A DNA stretch of 7,973 bases from positions 1 to 7,973 of the forward strand of contig JAEXPL010000075.1 in the NCBI GenBank assembly GCA_023446865.1, given 5' to 3'. Below are positions 1 through 6,049 of this stretch, piece after piece. The number at the start of each line of letters is the position of its first letter. Within the stretch, counting starts at the first letter, position 1. The notes under the pieces are model-generated. The model worked only from the letters and a program-made list of their open reading frames with translations. It had not been told where the DNA came from and did not search any database. Origin of the DNA: Verrucomicrobiota bacterium (GTDB lineage Bacteria; Verrucomicrobiota; Verrucomicrobiia; Opitutales; Opitutaceae). Position numbers and translations under genes: made by a program.

Positions 1-826
1 TCTCGAGGTTCAGGCCGGCCTGCACGCTTCCGACGCGATCGCTGACCGCGCCCCAATCCGAGACCACGAGACCGCCGAAGCCCCATTCGCGGCGGAGGAT
101 CTGGTCGAGCAGCAGGGCGTTGCGCGAAACGGGCACGCCGTTGAGCTGGTTGTAGGAGCACATCACCGTCCACGGCGAGGCCTCGCGCACGGCGATCTCG
201 AAGGCGCGCAGGTAGAACTCCCGCAGCGTGCGCTCGTCGACGATGGAGTTGCTGAGCATGCGCTCGTATTCCTGGTTGTTGGCGGCGAAGTGTTTCAATG
301 AAGTGCCGACGCCGCGGCTCTGCACGCCGCGGATGAAGGCCGCCGCCATCTCGCCGGAGAGTTGCGGATCTTCGGCAAAATACTCGAAGTTTCGCCCGCC
401 GAGCGGCGAACGCTTCATGTTCACGCCGGGCCCGAGCAGTATCTGCACGTCGTTGGCCTGGCACTCGGCGCCCAGTGCCACGCCGACTTCCTGAAGAAGC
501 GCAGGGTTCCAGGTCGAGGCGAGTCCGGGCGCGGTGGGGAAACAGGTGGCCGCCACGCTCTCGCCGATCGAGGCGCCGGAGGCCTTGCGCAGGCCGTGCG
601 GTCCGTCGGTCATCATGATCGAGGGCACGCCGAGGCGTTCGATCGGCTTGGTGGTCCAGAAGTCGCGTCCGGAGGCCAGCGAGGCTTTCTCCTCGAGGGT
701 CATCTGGGCGACGAGGGCGCGGGCGCGCGCGAGGTCTTCGCTGGGTTCGGCGGCGTGGGCCGCGGTCAGGCACGCGACGAGGCCGAGAGCGGCGCTCGCG
801 AAGCGGAGAAGGGAGGGGGAGTTCAT
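1..826 (-). CDS. Glycoside hydrolase family 3 beta-glucosidase, N-terminal part (cut by window edge)
   Basis: Reading leftwards from the ATG at 826, 275 codons stay open to the edge. Residues 1-25 look like an export signal (hydrophobic core, then AHA before A26); LVAC at 16-19 also fits a lipobox, so a lipoprotein is possible. The rest is the GH3 (beta/alpha)8 domain. TDGPHGLR carries D74, which by homology contacts the substrate glycone. RSPLGGRNFEYF and KH at 178-179 are further family substrate-binding motifs. VVSDWG carries D257, the expected catalytic nucleophile. The acid/base Glu lies in the C-terminal domain outside the window. GH3 enzymes of this type release terminal beta-linked glucose or xylose from oligosaccharides. 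No Shine-Dalgarno is evident. The gene follows the esterase on the same strand, so shared expression is plausible. The family is certain; exact specificity is not. Confidence 0.93.
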   Translation of the reverse strand, partial: MNSPSLLRFASAALGLVACLTAAHAAEPSEDLARARALVAQMTLEEKASLASGRDFWTTKPIERLGVPSIMMTDGPHGLRKASGASIGESVAATCFPTAPGLASTWNPALLQEVGVALGAECQANDVQILLGPGVNMKRSPLGGRNFEYFAEDPQLSGEMAAAFIRGVQSRGVGTSLKHFAANNQEYERMLSNSIVDERTLREFYLRAFEIAVREASPWTVMCSYNQLNGVPVSRNALLLDQILRREWGFGGLVVSDWGAVSDRVGSVQAGLNLE

Positions 827-962
827 GGAGATGGGGCGCGGGGCGGAAGCGCGGCCGTGCGGAATGGTGGAGGTGGGACGGAAGAGTTGGAGAAGCCGGA
901 TGAGGTGTCGCCAGTGGCTGGGCACGCGGCGGGGCCGAGCGGCGGTTCGGCGTTTGGACGCG

Positions 963-994
963 GAGCGGACCGCGCGGCAGAATGCGGTCCGCTC
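963..994 (-). terminator. Strong stem-loop after the esterase gene
   Basis: GAGCGGACCGC (963-973) and GCGGTCCGCTC (984-994) form a perfect 11-bp stem around a 10-nt loop, starting 14 nt past the esterase stop codon. No T-tract follows on the minus strand, so it is not a canonical intrinsic terminator. It may attenuate or stabilise the message between esterase and GH3, or be a protein-binding palindrome. Confidence 0.5.
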
Positions 995-1007
995 TTGAAC
1001 GCGGGAC

Positions 1008-2651
1008 TCAGCGGGCGGTGCCCACGCGGTCGAGGAACTTGTAGCGGGCCTCGACGGTCGACGGGGCGGCCCGCGACTGGACGTCGATGGTCATCACCGG
1101 CGGGGCGGGATCTTCGGCGGTAGCGGCCGGCCAGTCGGGCACGCCGGGGCCGTTGGGGTTGCCGGTCTTGATGAACTGGGCGAACGCGGCCTGCATGACC
1201 TCCGACACCGCGTGGTCGTCATCGGTCCACGGGATATCCTGCACGAGGCTGAGGTTGCCGAGGCAGTAGGGGATCTCGCAGGCGTGGGGCGCACCGATCG
1301 GTTTCAGCACCGGCATGGTGGGCACGCCGCGGCGGGCGGGAGCCGGCGCAACCTGCGGGGGAATGCGTGCGTAGAGATAGCGGTAGGTCGGCTGACCACT
1401 GTGGTGGCGATGCAGGTCGAACCACTTCCACGTGGTGTAGGAGATGAAGCGGTCGGAGGCGAGGTCGGTGGCGGAGCGTTCGAGCTCTTCGGGCGTGCCG
1501 GCGGGGTAGAGTTGCAGGGCGGTCTCGTGGTCCTGGGGGAAGGCGAGCTTCAGCTTCTCGAGGTACGCGTCTTTCGAGTACGTCGGCGCCTGCATGAAGG
1601 CGAGGCCGGGGATCTCCGCGGAGTTCCAGCCGACGAGCAGCGGCACCCGGGCCTGTTCGCCCGCGCCGAAGATCTCCGCGACGGGTTTCGGCAGAAAATG
1701 GCCGTCGATCACGGCGGGAAAGCCCCAGCGGCGCGACTCCTGGTAGAGCTCGAAGACCTCGCGTGTGCTCAGGGCGCGCAGTTGGTCGAGCGTGAGGTTG
1801 CCGGCCTTCTGGGCGAACTCCGCGCCCTGGCGCTCGGCTTCCGCGAGGGGCACGGCCGCCAAGGAGCTGCCCATCATCGAGCCGCTCTCGCCGATCGCGC
1901 CGGCGATCAGGTCACGTGAAAGGGGCGACGCCATGTGGGCGCTCACCGAGAGCGAGCCGGCCGACTCGCCGCCGATGGTGATGTGCTGCGGATCGCCGCC
2001 GAAGGCCGCGATGTTGTCGCGCACCCAACGCAGGGCGGCGTTCTGGTCGAGGAACCCGTAGTTGCCCGACGCGTGGTAGGGCGCCTCGGCGCTCAGTGCC
2101 GGGTGGGCGAACGAGCCGAAGATGTTGAGGCGGTAGTTGCAGGTGACGACCACGATGCCCTTCGCGGCCATGCTCGCGCCGTCGTAGCGCGTTTCCGAGC
2201 CGTCGCCGGCGACGAAGCCGCCGCCGTAGAAGTAGAGGAGCACCGGCAGGCCCTTGGAGTCGCGGCGGGCGGGCGTCCAGACGTTGAGGTAGAGGCAATC
2301 CTCGCTCATGCCCTCCGAGCGGAAAACGATATCGGGAAACACGATCGCCTGCACCGGGCTCGGGCCGAACTTCGTGGCCGCACGCACGCCGGACCACGGT
2401 GTCACCGGTTGGGGCGCCCGCCAGCGCAGGGCGCCCACGGGCGGCTGGGCAAACGGAATGCCCAGGTAACGCTGCACGCCGGTCTGTGCGTCGTAGCGGC
2501 CCTCGACGACACCCGGCGCGATCTGGGTCTGCACCGGGAAGTGCCGGTTGGAGGGAGTCGGTTGCGCGGCGGCGAGGAGGGGCAACGCCATAAGGAGGGC
2601 GGACGCCGCGAGGCGGCACCGTACCGGGAAGAGACGAAGGGGCATATCCAT
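1008..2651 (-). CDS. Secreted type-B carboxylesterase (COesterase family)
   Basis: The 547-aa product hydrolyses carboxylic esters through a Ser-Glu-His triad; its length is normal for the family. Residues 1-29 form a signal peptide (basic start, hydrophobic stretch, AAA before Q30), pointing to periplasmic or extracellular action. EDCLYLNVWTP (117-127) is the second type-B signature. YGGGF (142-146) is the oxyanion-hole loop. GGESAG places the nucleophile at S230. GWNSAE places the acidic residue at E346, and GAPH places the histidine at H456. The start at 2651 has a weak AGG about 8 nt upstream; the ATG at 2645 is an alternative. Beside a GH3 glucosidase, removal of acyl or phenolic groups from sugars is a reasonable role, but p-nitrobenzyl-esterase-like annotations are non-specific, so the natural substrate is unknown. 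Confidence 0.94.
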   Translation of the reverse strand: MDMPLRLFPVRCRLAASALLMALPLLAAAQPTPSNRHFPVQTQIAPGVVEGRYDAQTGVQRYLGIPFAQPPVGALRWRAPQPVTPWSGVRAATKFGPSPVQAIVFPDIVFRSEGMSEDCLYLNVWTPARRDSKGLPVLLYFYGGGFVAGDGSETRYDGASMAAKGIVVVTCNYRLNIFGSFAHPALSAEAPYHASGNYGFLDQNAALRWVRDNIAAFGGDPQHITIGGESAGSLSVSAHMASPLSRDLIAGAIGESGSMMGSSLAAVPLAEAERQGAEFAQKAGNLTLDQLRALSTREVFELYQESRRWGFPAVIDGHFLPKPVAEIFGAGEQARVPLLVGWNSAEIPGLAFMQAPTYSKDAYLEKLKLAFPQDHETALQLYPAGTPEELERSATDLASDRFISYTTWKWFDLHRHHSGQPTYRYLYARIPPQVAPAPARRGVPTMPVLKPIGAPHACEIPYCLGNLSLVQDIPWTDDDHAVSEVMQAAFAQFIKTGNPNGPGVPDWPAATAEDPAPPVMTIDVQSRAAPSTVEARYKFLDRVGTAR

Positions 2652-2695
2652 GTGCCGAACCTAGCACGAACCTCGCGTTCTCAACTAGTCGCGGA

Positions 2696-2711
2696 CTGAA
2701 CCTCGGTTCAG
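2696..2711. promoter_or_regulatory. Palindromic operator-like site upstream of the esterase
   Basis: CTGAACC (2696-2702), TC, GGTTCAG (2705-2711) is a perfect 7-bp dyad with a 2-bp centre, 45 bp upstream of the esterase ATG. Size and symmetry resemble LacI-family operators, which often control sugar-hydrolase genes; that link is inferred. The half-site GAACCT recurs at 2657-2662 and 2668-2673. A weak promoter reading leftwards may lie between (TTGAGA at 2684-2679, TAGGTT at 2663-2658, 15-bp spacer). Confidence 0.4.
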
Positions 2712-2947
2712 AACGCCGGCTGGTTTCAGTGGTGATGGCGGAGTCGGTGGGGCTTGAGCGACGTTTGCCGGAGTCCGCGGTAGGTCACCAGTCTGATGAG
2801 CGACACAACGCGCGCCGCCGTTTTGACGCAACCGGTGACCGGATTCGGGACCTTCAGCCACGGGAAATCCGGTTGAGCGACGCAACCGGTGGCCAAACTC
2901 GACGCATTTATGGCGAAGCTCCGACACCACTTGCGTGGCTTCAGTAG
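2712..2947. other. Non-coding stretch with short direct repeats
   Basis: I see no convincing gene here; open frames on either strand lack family resemblance. It contains GACGCAACCGGTG at 2825-2837 and 2879-2891, where the match runs 16 bp with one difference at a 54-bp interval. TTGAGCGACG occurs at 2754-2763 and 2873-2882. A small CCAC-GCAA-GTGG hairpin on the minus strand, just past the tRNA remnant (about 2928-2939), could be part of the former tRNA terminator but has no T-tract. Confidence 0.4.
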
Positions 2948-2948
2948 T

Positions 2949-2981
2949 TGGCGTCCCCACGGGGATTCGAACCCCGGTCTC
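2949..2981 (-). tRNA. tRNA 3'-end remnant (tRNA-Glu-like), probable att junction
   Basis: Read on the minus strand, the sequence gives AGAC (variable loop), a T-stem CGGGG and CCCCG closing around TTCGAAT, the acceptor 3' strand TGGGGAC, discriminator G and an encoded CCA. The implied acceptor 5' strand GTCCCCA and the CCA-terminated end match bacterial tRNA-Glu best (E. coli tRNA-Glu ends GGGGACGCCA). Minus-strand sequence 5' of this (above 2982) has no anticodon stem, D-arm or acceptor 5' strand, so this is a fragment and not a working tRNA. With an integrase starting about 115 bp away, it is best read as the displaced 3' end left when an element inserted in the tRNA. The CCA end faces the host genes. 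Isotype is inferred from the acceptor only. Confidence 0.8.
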
Positions 2982-2983
2982 GA

Positions 2984-3012
2984 CATAAGCCATTGGAAAT
3001 AAATGACTTATG
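2984..3012. repeat. Imperfect palindrome, 11-7-11, candidate recombinase core site
   Basis: CATAAGCCATT (2984-2994), spacer GGAAATA, AATGACTTATG (3002-3012). The arms are inverted repeats with one mismatch over 11 bp. An 11-bp arm pair around a 6-8 bp spacer is the usual layout of tyrosine-recombinase core sites, and this one lies between the tRNA remnant and the integrase gene. It could also be an operator or an RNA hairpin. The palindrome is seen directly; its role is inferred. Confidence 0.55.
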
Positions 3013-3047
3013 CTGACAGAAAACGAGTTACGAAATTGGCGTCCCTC

Positions 3048-3087
3048 TTGATATTCGGCGACATTGTCACTATCATTGTCACCGAAT
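3048..3087 (+). promoter_or_regulatory. Integrase promoter with overlapping operator-like repeats
   Basis: TTGATA (3048-3053) and TATCAT (3071-3076) are separated by 17 bp, a good sigma70-type promoter. Transcription would start near 3083, giving a leader of about 13 nt before the integrase ATG. Over it lie an 11-bp inverted repeat with one mismatch (ATTCGGCGACA at 3053-3063 and TGTCACCGAAT at 3077-3087) and a direct repeat CATTGTCAC at 3062-3070 and 3074-3082, 12 bp apart. Repression of int by an element protein or by integrase itself is a likely use. Confidence 0.55.
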
Positions 3088-3095
3088 TTCCCGCT

Positions 3096-4247
3096 ATGGC
3101 CTCCATCCGCAAAAAGCCCAACTCCTGTTTTTGGTACGCCTGCTATACCGATGCCGACGGCACCCAGCGGCAGCGCTCGACGGCCACCATGGATCGAACC
3201 GCCGCCCTGGCGATGGCGCAGAAATTCGAGGCCTCTTACCTCATGAAGCTGACCGAGGCCCAGGCCCGGAAGGTCGTTTCCGACATCTACGAACAGATCC
3301 ACGGCGAGCAGCTCTACCACTGCACGACCAAGAAGTTCTTCACCGATTGGCTCGCCTCGAAAAAGAACGAGCTGAGCAACGGCTCCTTCCATCGCTACGA
3401 GAATGCCGTCAAGAAGCTCATCGAATTCTTGGGGGAGCGGGCCGACCGCGACATCGCCTACGTCCACAAACGCGACCTGGCCGAGTTGCGCGACAAGACG
3501 GCCGCGGCGCTCACGGTGTCGACGGCCAACACCGATTTGAAGATCCTGCGGACCGCGTTCCGCCAAGCGGTGGCGGACGGGCTCCGTTTGGACAATCCCG
3601 GTTCCAGTGTTCGGACGCTGGATGATCGCAAGGATGCGAGCGCCGCCGAACGCCGCCCGTTCACCGAAGCCGAGCTGAAATCCCTTCTTCTCGTTGCCAA
3701 GGGCGAATGGGAGGGGCTGATCCTCGGCGGCCTCTACACCGGGCAGCGACTCGGCGACCTCGCTTCGCTCACCGGCAGGAAGATCGATCTTGAGGGTGGG
3801 CTCCTCACGTTCCGCTCGCAGAAGACCGGGCGCGACATGGTTGTCCCGCTCGCGCAGCCGTTCTTTGCGTACCTCAAGACGAACATGCCGAAGGATCTCG
3901 ACGCTCCGGTGTTTCCGAAAGCGAGCGCCGAGAAGCAGTCGGCGAAAGGCGAGTCCCGCCGGCTCTCAGCGCAGTTCCATGAGCTTCTGGTCAAGGTGGG
4001 GCTCGCGGAGGCCCGACCGAAGGACAAGAACAGCGGCAAGGGGCATTCGGTGAAGCGTACCGTCAGCCAGCTGACCTTCCACAGCCTGCGCCACAACACC
4101 ACGTCCTGGCTGAAGAAAGCTGGCGTTCCCGAGTCCGTCGTGCGCGACATCATCGGCCACGAGTCTGAACTCGTCAGTCGCCAGTACACCCACGTCGACG
4201 ACGAGACCAAACGGAAGGCGATCAGCAATCTGCCGGTCTTGTCGTAG
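3096..4247 (+). CDS. int: Tyrosine recombinase / phage-type integrase
   Basis: This 383-aa enzyme catalyses site-specific integration and excision of the element. The N-terminus, MASIRKKPNSCFWYACY onward, resembles the start of island integrases. Residues about 75-165 form the SAM-like core-binding domain, and about 187-380 the catalytic domain. All six catalytic positions are present: R218 (TGQRLGDL), K243 (SQKTGRD), H329 and R332 (HSLRH), H355 (IIGHES) and the nucleophile Y364 (SRQYTHVD). The frame stays open upstream to an ATG at 3003, but that lies inside the palindrome, adds 31 residues unlike integrases and precedes the predicted promoter, so 3096 is preferred although it lacks a clear Shine-Dalgarno. 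The gene reads away from the tRNA remnant. The protein looks intact. Confidence 0.95.
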   Translation: MASIRKKPNSCFWYACYTDADGTQRQRSTATMDRTAALAMAQKFEASYLMKLTEAQARKVVSDIYEQIHGEQLYHCTTKKFFTDWLASKKNELSNGSFHRYENAVKKLIEFLGERADRDIAYVHKRDLAELRDKTAAALTVSTANTDLKILRTAFRQAVADGLRLDNPGSSVRTLDDRKDASAAERRPFTEAELKSLLLVAKGEWEGLILGGLYTGQRLGDLASLTGRKIDLEGGLLTFRSQKTGRDMVVPLAQPFFAYLKTNMPKDLDAPVFPKASAEKQSAKGESRRLSAQFHELLVKVGLAEARPKDKNSGKGHSVKRTVSQLTFHSLRHNTTSWLKKAGVPESVVRDIIGHESELVSRQYTHVDDETKRKAISNLPVLS

Positions 4248-4280
4248 CGGTCCAGGGACCGTGTCCCGGTGCGCATCGGG
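4248..4280. repeat. Two adjacent palindromes after the integrase stop
   Basis: CGGTCC-AG-GGACCG (4248-4261) begins at the base after the int stop codon. CCCGGTGCGCATCGGG (4265-4280) is a near-palindrome with one mismatched pair. ATCTGTTTT follows the second, so together they could act as a weak terminator for int or as an operator for the next gene, whose ATG is 22 nt further on. Confidence 0.4.
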
Positions 4281-4301
4281 ATCTGTTTTGCTCGGTGTCG
4301 C

Positions 4302-5057
4302 ATGAATGCCACCGAAAACCAACGCCAACGCGACAACGCCTACGTCCAGGCCTACGAGGCTTGGATCTCCACCCTTACCCCCGAAGAGCTCGCCGCCTTG
4401 GCAGCTCGGGATCTGGGCACGCCCGATGCGAGACGGAAGACCGGAAAGGTCGATGATCACCGCGTGCTCTCGGTTGCCGCTGCTCCGGAATCTGATGACA
4501 GACTCCCGGCGCCTGATGTTCAGGCCGAGATCCGCATGGCAACAGCCGACGCGCTCTCTTCGTTCTGCGCGCGGGTCCGCTCGCAAGCCAATCCGTTGTT
4601 GGCGTTCGACACCCTTTGCTTTGCTTCCGGCCTGATGGAGGTGGAAGGCCTCTCGCAGTCGGCATTGGCGCGCCGGCATGGCGTGACGAAAGCGTGGTTC
4701 TCCCAGCAGGTCATCGCATGGCTCGACCTCTTCGATCTCCCTCCTCCGCGCGGCTGTCGCAGCATGCGAGCCCGCGTTGCGTGTCGCCGCGCTCGCATCT
4801 TGTCGTTGGAATCGCGGAAATCCGCGGTCGCCGACACTTCCACCTCGAGTCCGGTCGCGGGGAAACGCCGGCGTTATCCAGCCCGATCAGAGAATCCGAC
4901 CGTCGTGTATGTTCGCGGCCTTGATCTGTTCCGCGCGTGGTTTCGGCGTCGGACGCGCCGTCACCCTGTCGACCAATGGACGCCGGGCGCCAGACGCTTG
5001 CTCCGCAAGGAGCTCGCCTGGTTCAAGGCGCTCCACGACTTGCTCGCCGAACGGTGA
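4302..5057 (+). CDS. Hypothetical protein with sigma-region-4-like helix-turn-helix
   Basis: I do not recognise this 251-aa protein by name. Residues 13-38 are acidic and helical. About 76-112 is a helical segment rich in Ala and Leu. Residues 117-141 (GLSQSALARRHGVTKAWFSQQ and following) read as a helix-turn-helix like those of sigma-70 region 4 or Xre-type regulators. About 150-200 is Arg- and Ser-rich, probably disordered, and 203-251 is a basic helical tail with four Trp or Phe anchors (LDLFRAWFRRR, KELAWFKAL). No membrane segment or enzyme motif is visible. The gene lies 54 bp after int on the same strand, suggesting a partner in integration, excision control or transcription of the element. 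The ATG at 4302 has no clear ribosome site; a GTG at 4269 in frame would add 11 residues but lies within a palindrome. Confidence 0.75.
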   Translation: MNATENQRQRDNAYVQAYEAWISTLTPEELAALAARDLGTPDARRKTGKVDDHRVLSVAAAPESDDRLPAPDVQAEIRMATADALSSFCARVRSQANPLLAFDTLCFASGLMEVEGLSQSALARRHGVTKAWFSQQVIAWLDLFDLPPPRGCRSMRARVACRRARILSLESRKSAVADTSTSSPVAGKRRRYPARSENPTVVYVRGLDLFRAWFRRRTRRHPVDQWTPGARRLLRKELAWFKALHDLLAER

Positions 5058-5069
5058 AACGGGGCGTGC

Positions 5070-5138
5070 AAACTTACTTTGGTTTTCTGCCAAAACTTAC
5101 TTTGGTATTCTGTCCAAAGTTTCTTTGGTTTGCTGCTC
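5070..5138. repeat. Three tandem 23-bp repeats with internal dyads
   Basis: Units start at 5070, 5093 and 5116 with an exact 23-bp period. Units 1 and 2 share 20 of 23 bases, units 1 and 3 share 18. The core is AAACTTACTTTGG followed by a TTCTG-like tail. Each unit join makes a dyad: CAAA/TTTG in the first, CCAAA/TTTGG in the second and a perfect CCAAAG-TTT-CTTTGG (5114-5128) in the third. The array lies between the convergent ends of the HTH gene and abiEii. Possibilities are iteron-like or recombinase-arm binding sites, a leftover IS21-type multiple-repeat end, or a bidirectional terminator. Confidence 0.8.
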
Positions 5139-5176
5139 GCCGGCCCGGCCCGCGGAGCACTTGTGAGTGCTGATCC

Positions 5177-6049
5177 CTACTGACCGGAACGCTGCGCGGA
5201 CTTCAGGACTGGCTCGATGAATCTGCGCAGCGTTTCCACGACCTCACTGAAGTGGATCGAGGCGCCGGTCAGTCCGTTGCGTCGGAGGAAGGCGGTCCAT
5301 TGGGTCTGCTTGGTCGCATCGTTGGCAAACGCGACGGTGAAGACCTCGGGCGAGGCAGGAAGGACGGTTTGTCTTCGCGCGAAGGTTGCTTCGATGGCCT
5401 TCAGCAACGTGGCGGTGTCGAACTCGAACCGATGGGAGATGAACCACAAGTCGTAGAAGTCTTTCAGGCGGGTGTTGGCTGCCCCGAGTTTGACCATCGC
5501 CTCGAACTTTTCGGCGACCACGGTGTAGACGGGATAGGCGCGGATGCGCGGTGCCGGGAATTCCAGCAGTGTCGGGAACACTGTCTCCTCGGGCGCGGGT
5601 GTCACGGCGTCGCCTACGCCCACGTCGATCTGGATCGGCACCTCTGCGGTTCCGAGCCTGGCCATGAGCCAAAGACGGACGCCGCCGTAGGCGTTGTCTT
5701 CCCGGATTTCTTCGGTGCGGACCGAGCTTGCGTCGAAGACGAGCCCGTCGGCTGCGACTGGTGTTGTCGCCACTTCTTGGAAGACGGAGATCAACGCCTC
5801 TTTCTCGGTTGGGCCGAAACCGAGGAGATCAAGATCGCGGGTCGGGCGATGGGTTTTGTCGTCCCAGACCGCAAACAGCATCGCGCCCTTGAGCAGGAAG
5901 CGATCGGAGTAGGGGGACTGGCTGAGCCGGAACAGCAGCCGCTCGATTCCGTAGCGGGCGAGGATCAGGTTGAATTCCTCGCCGCGCTTTGCGGCCACGT
6001 TTAGCAGCCGGGCCTTCACCGAGGCGGCGATGTTCTTTGATCCGCTCAT
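5177..6049 (-). CDS. abiEii: AbiEii-family nucleotidyltransferase toxin (type IV TA)
   Basis: This 290-aa protein is the toxin half of an AbiE abortive-infection system. The fold is the DNA-polymerase-beta-type nucleotidyltransferase: KGAMLF (54-59) then RPTRDLDLLGFG, with the metal-binding pair D72 and D74, and a third acidic residue probably at D142 in PIQIDVGVGD. AEKFEAMVKLG (K181) and RLKDFYDLW (K196, D197, D200) are the further conserved AbiEii motifs. Related MenT enzymes add nucleotides to tRNA 3' ends, and AbiEii binds GTP; the target here is not shown by sequence. The ATG at 6049 overlaps the abiEi stop as ATGA, indicating translational coupling. An earlier in-frame start is unlikely because it would run inside abiEi. 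The frame looks intact and all key residues are kept. Confidence 0.9.
   Translation of the reverse strand: MSGSKNIAASVKARLLNVAAKRGEEFNLILARYGIERLLFRLSQSPYSDRFLLKGAMLFAVWDDKTHRPTRDLDLLGFGPTEKEALISVFQEVATTPVAADGLVFDASSVRTEEIREDNAYGGVRLWLMARLGTAEVPIQIDVGVGDAVTPAPEETVFPTLLEFPAPRIRAYPVYTVVAEKFEAMVKLGAANTRLKDFYDLWFISHRFEFDTATLLKAIEATFARRQTVLPASPEVFTVAFANDATKQTQWTAFLRRNGLTGASIHFSEVVETLRRFIEPVLKSAQRSGQ

Noticed and set aside
1212..1919. Several long plus-strand frames over the esterase
   Set aside because: They are antisense shadows created by high GC; the esterase frame carries a full catalytic triad.
2949..3020. A complete tRNA or tmRNA gene
   Set aside because: Only the 3' part folds; no D-arm, anticodon arm or matching acceptor 5' strand is present, and the acceptor end does not fit the tmRNA pattern.
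3003..3095. Upstream ATG extending the integrase by 31 residues
   Set aside because: It starts inside the palindrome and before the predicted promoter, and the extra residues do not resemble an integrase N-terminus.
2685..3566. Long open frame of about 290 codons on the minus strand
   Set aside because: It runs antisense through the integrase and the tRNA remnant, has no family resemblance, and its upper part is explained by the GC-rich codon pattern of the integrase.
5070..5138. CRISPR array
   Set aside because: The units abut with no spacers, there are only three and no cas gene is present.
5252..6004. 250-codon open frame on the plus strand
   Set aside because: It is antisense to abiEii, which has clear motifs; composition is a mirror of that gene.
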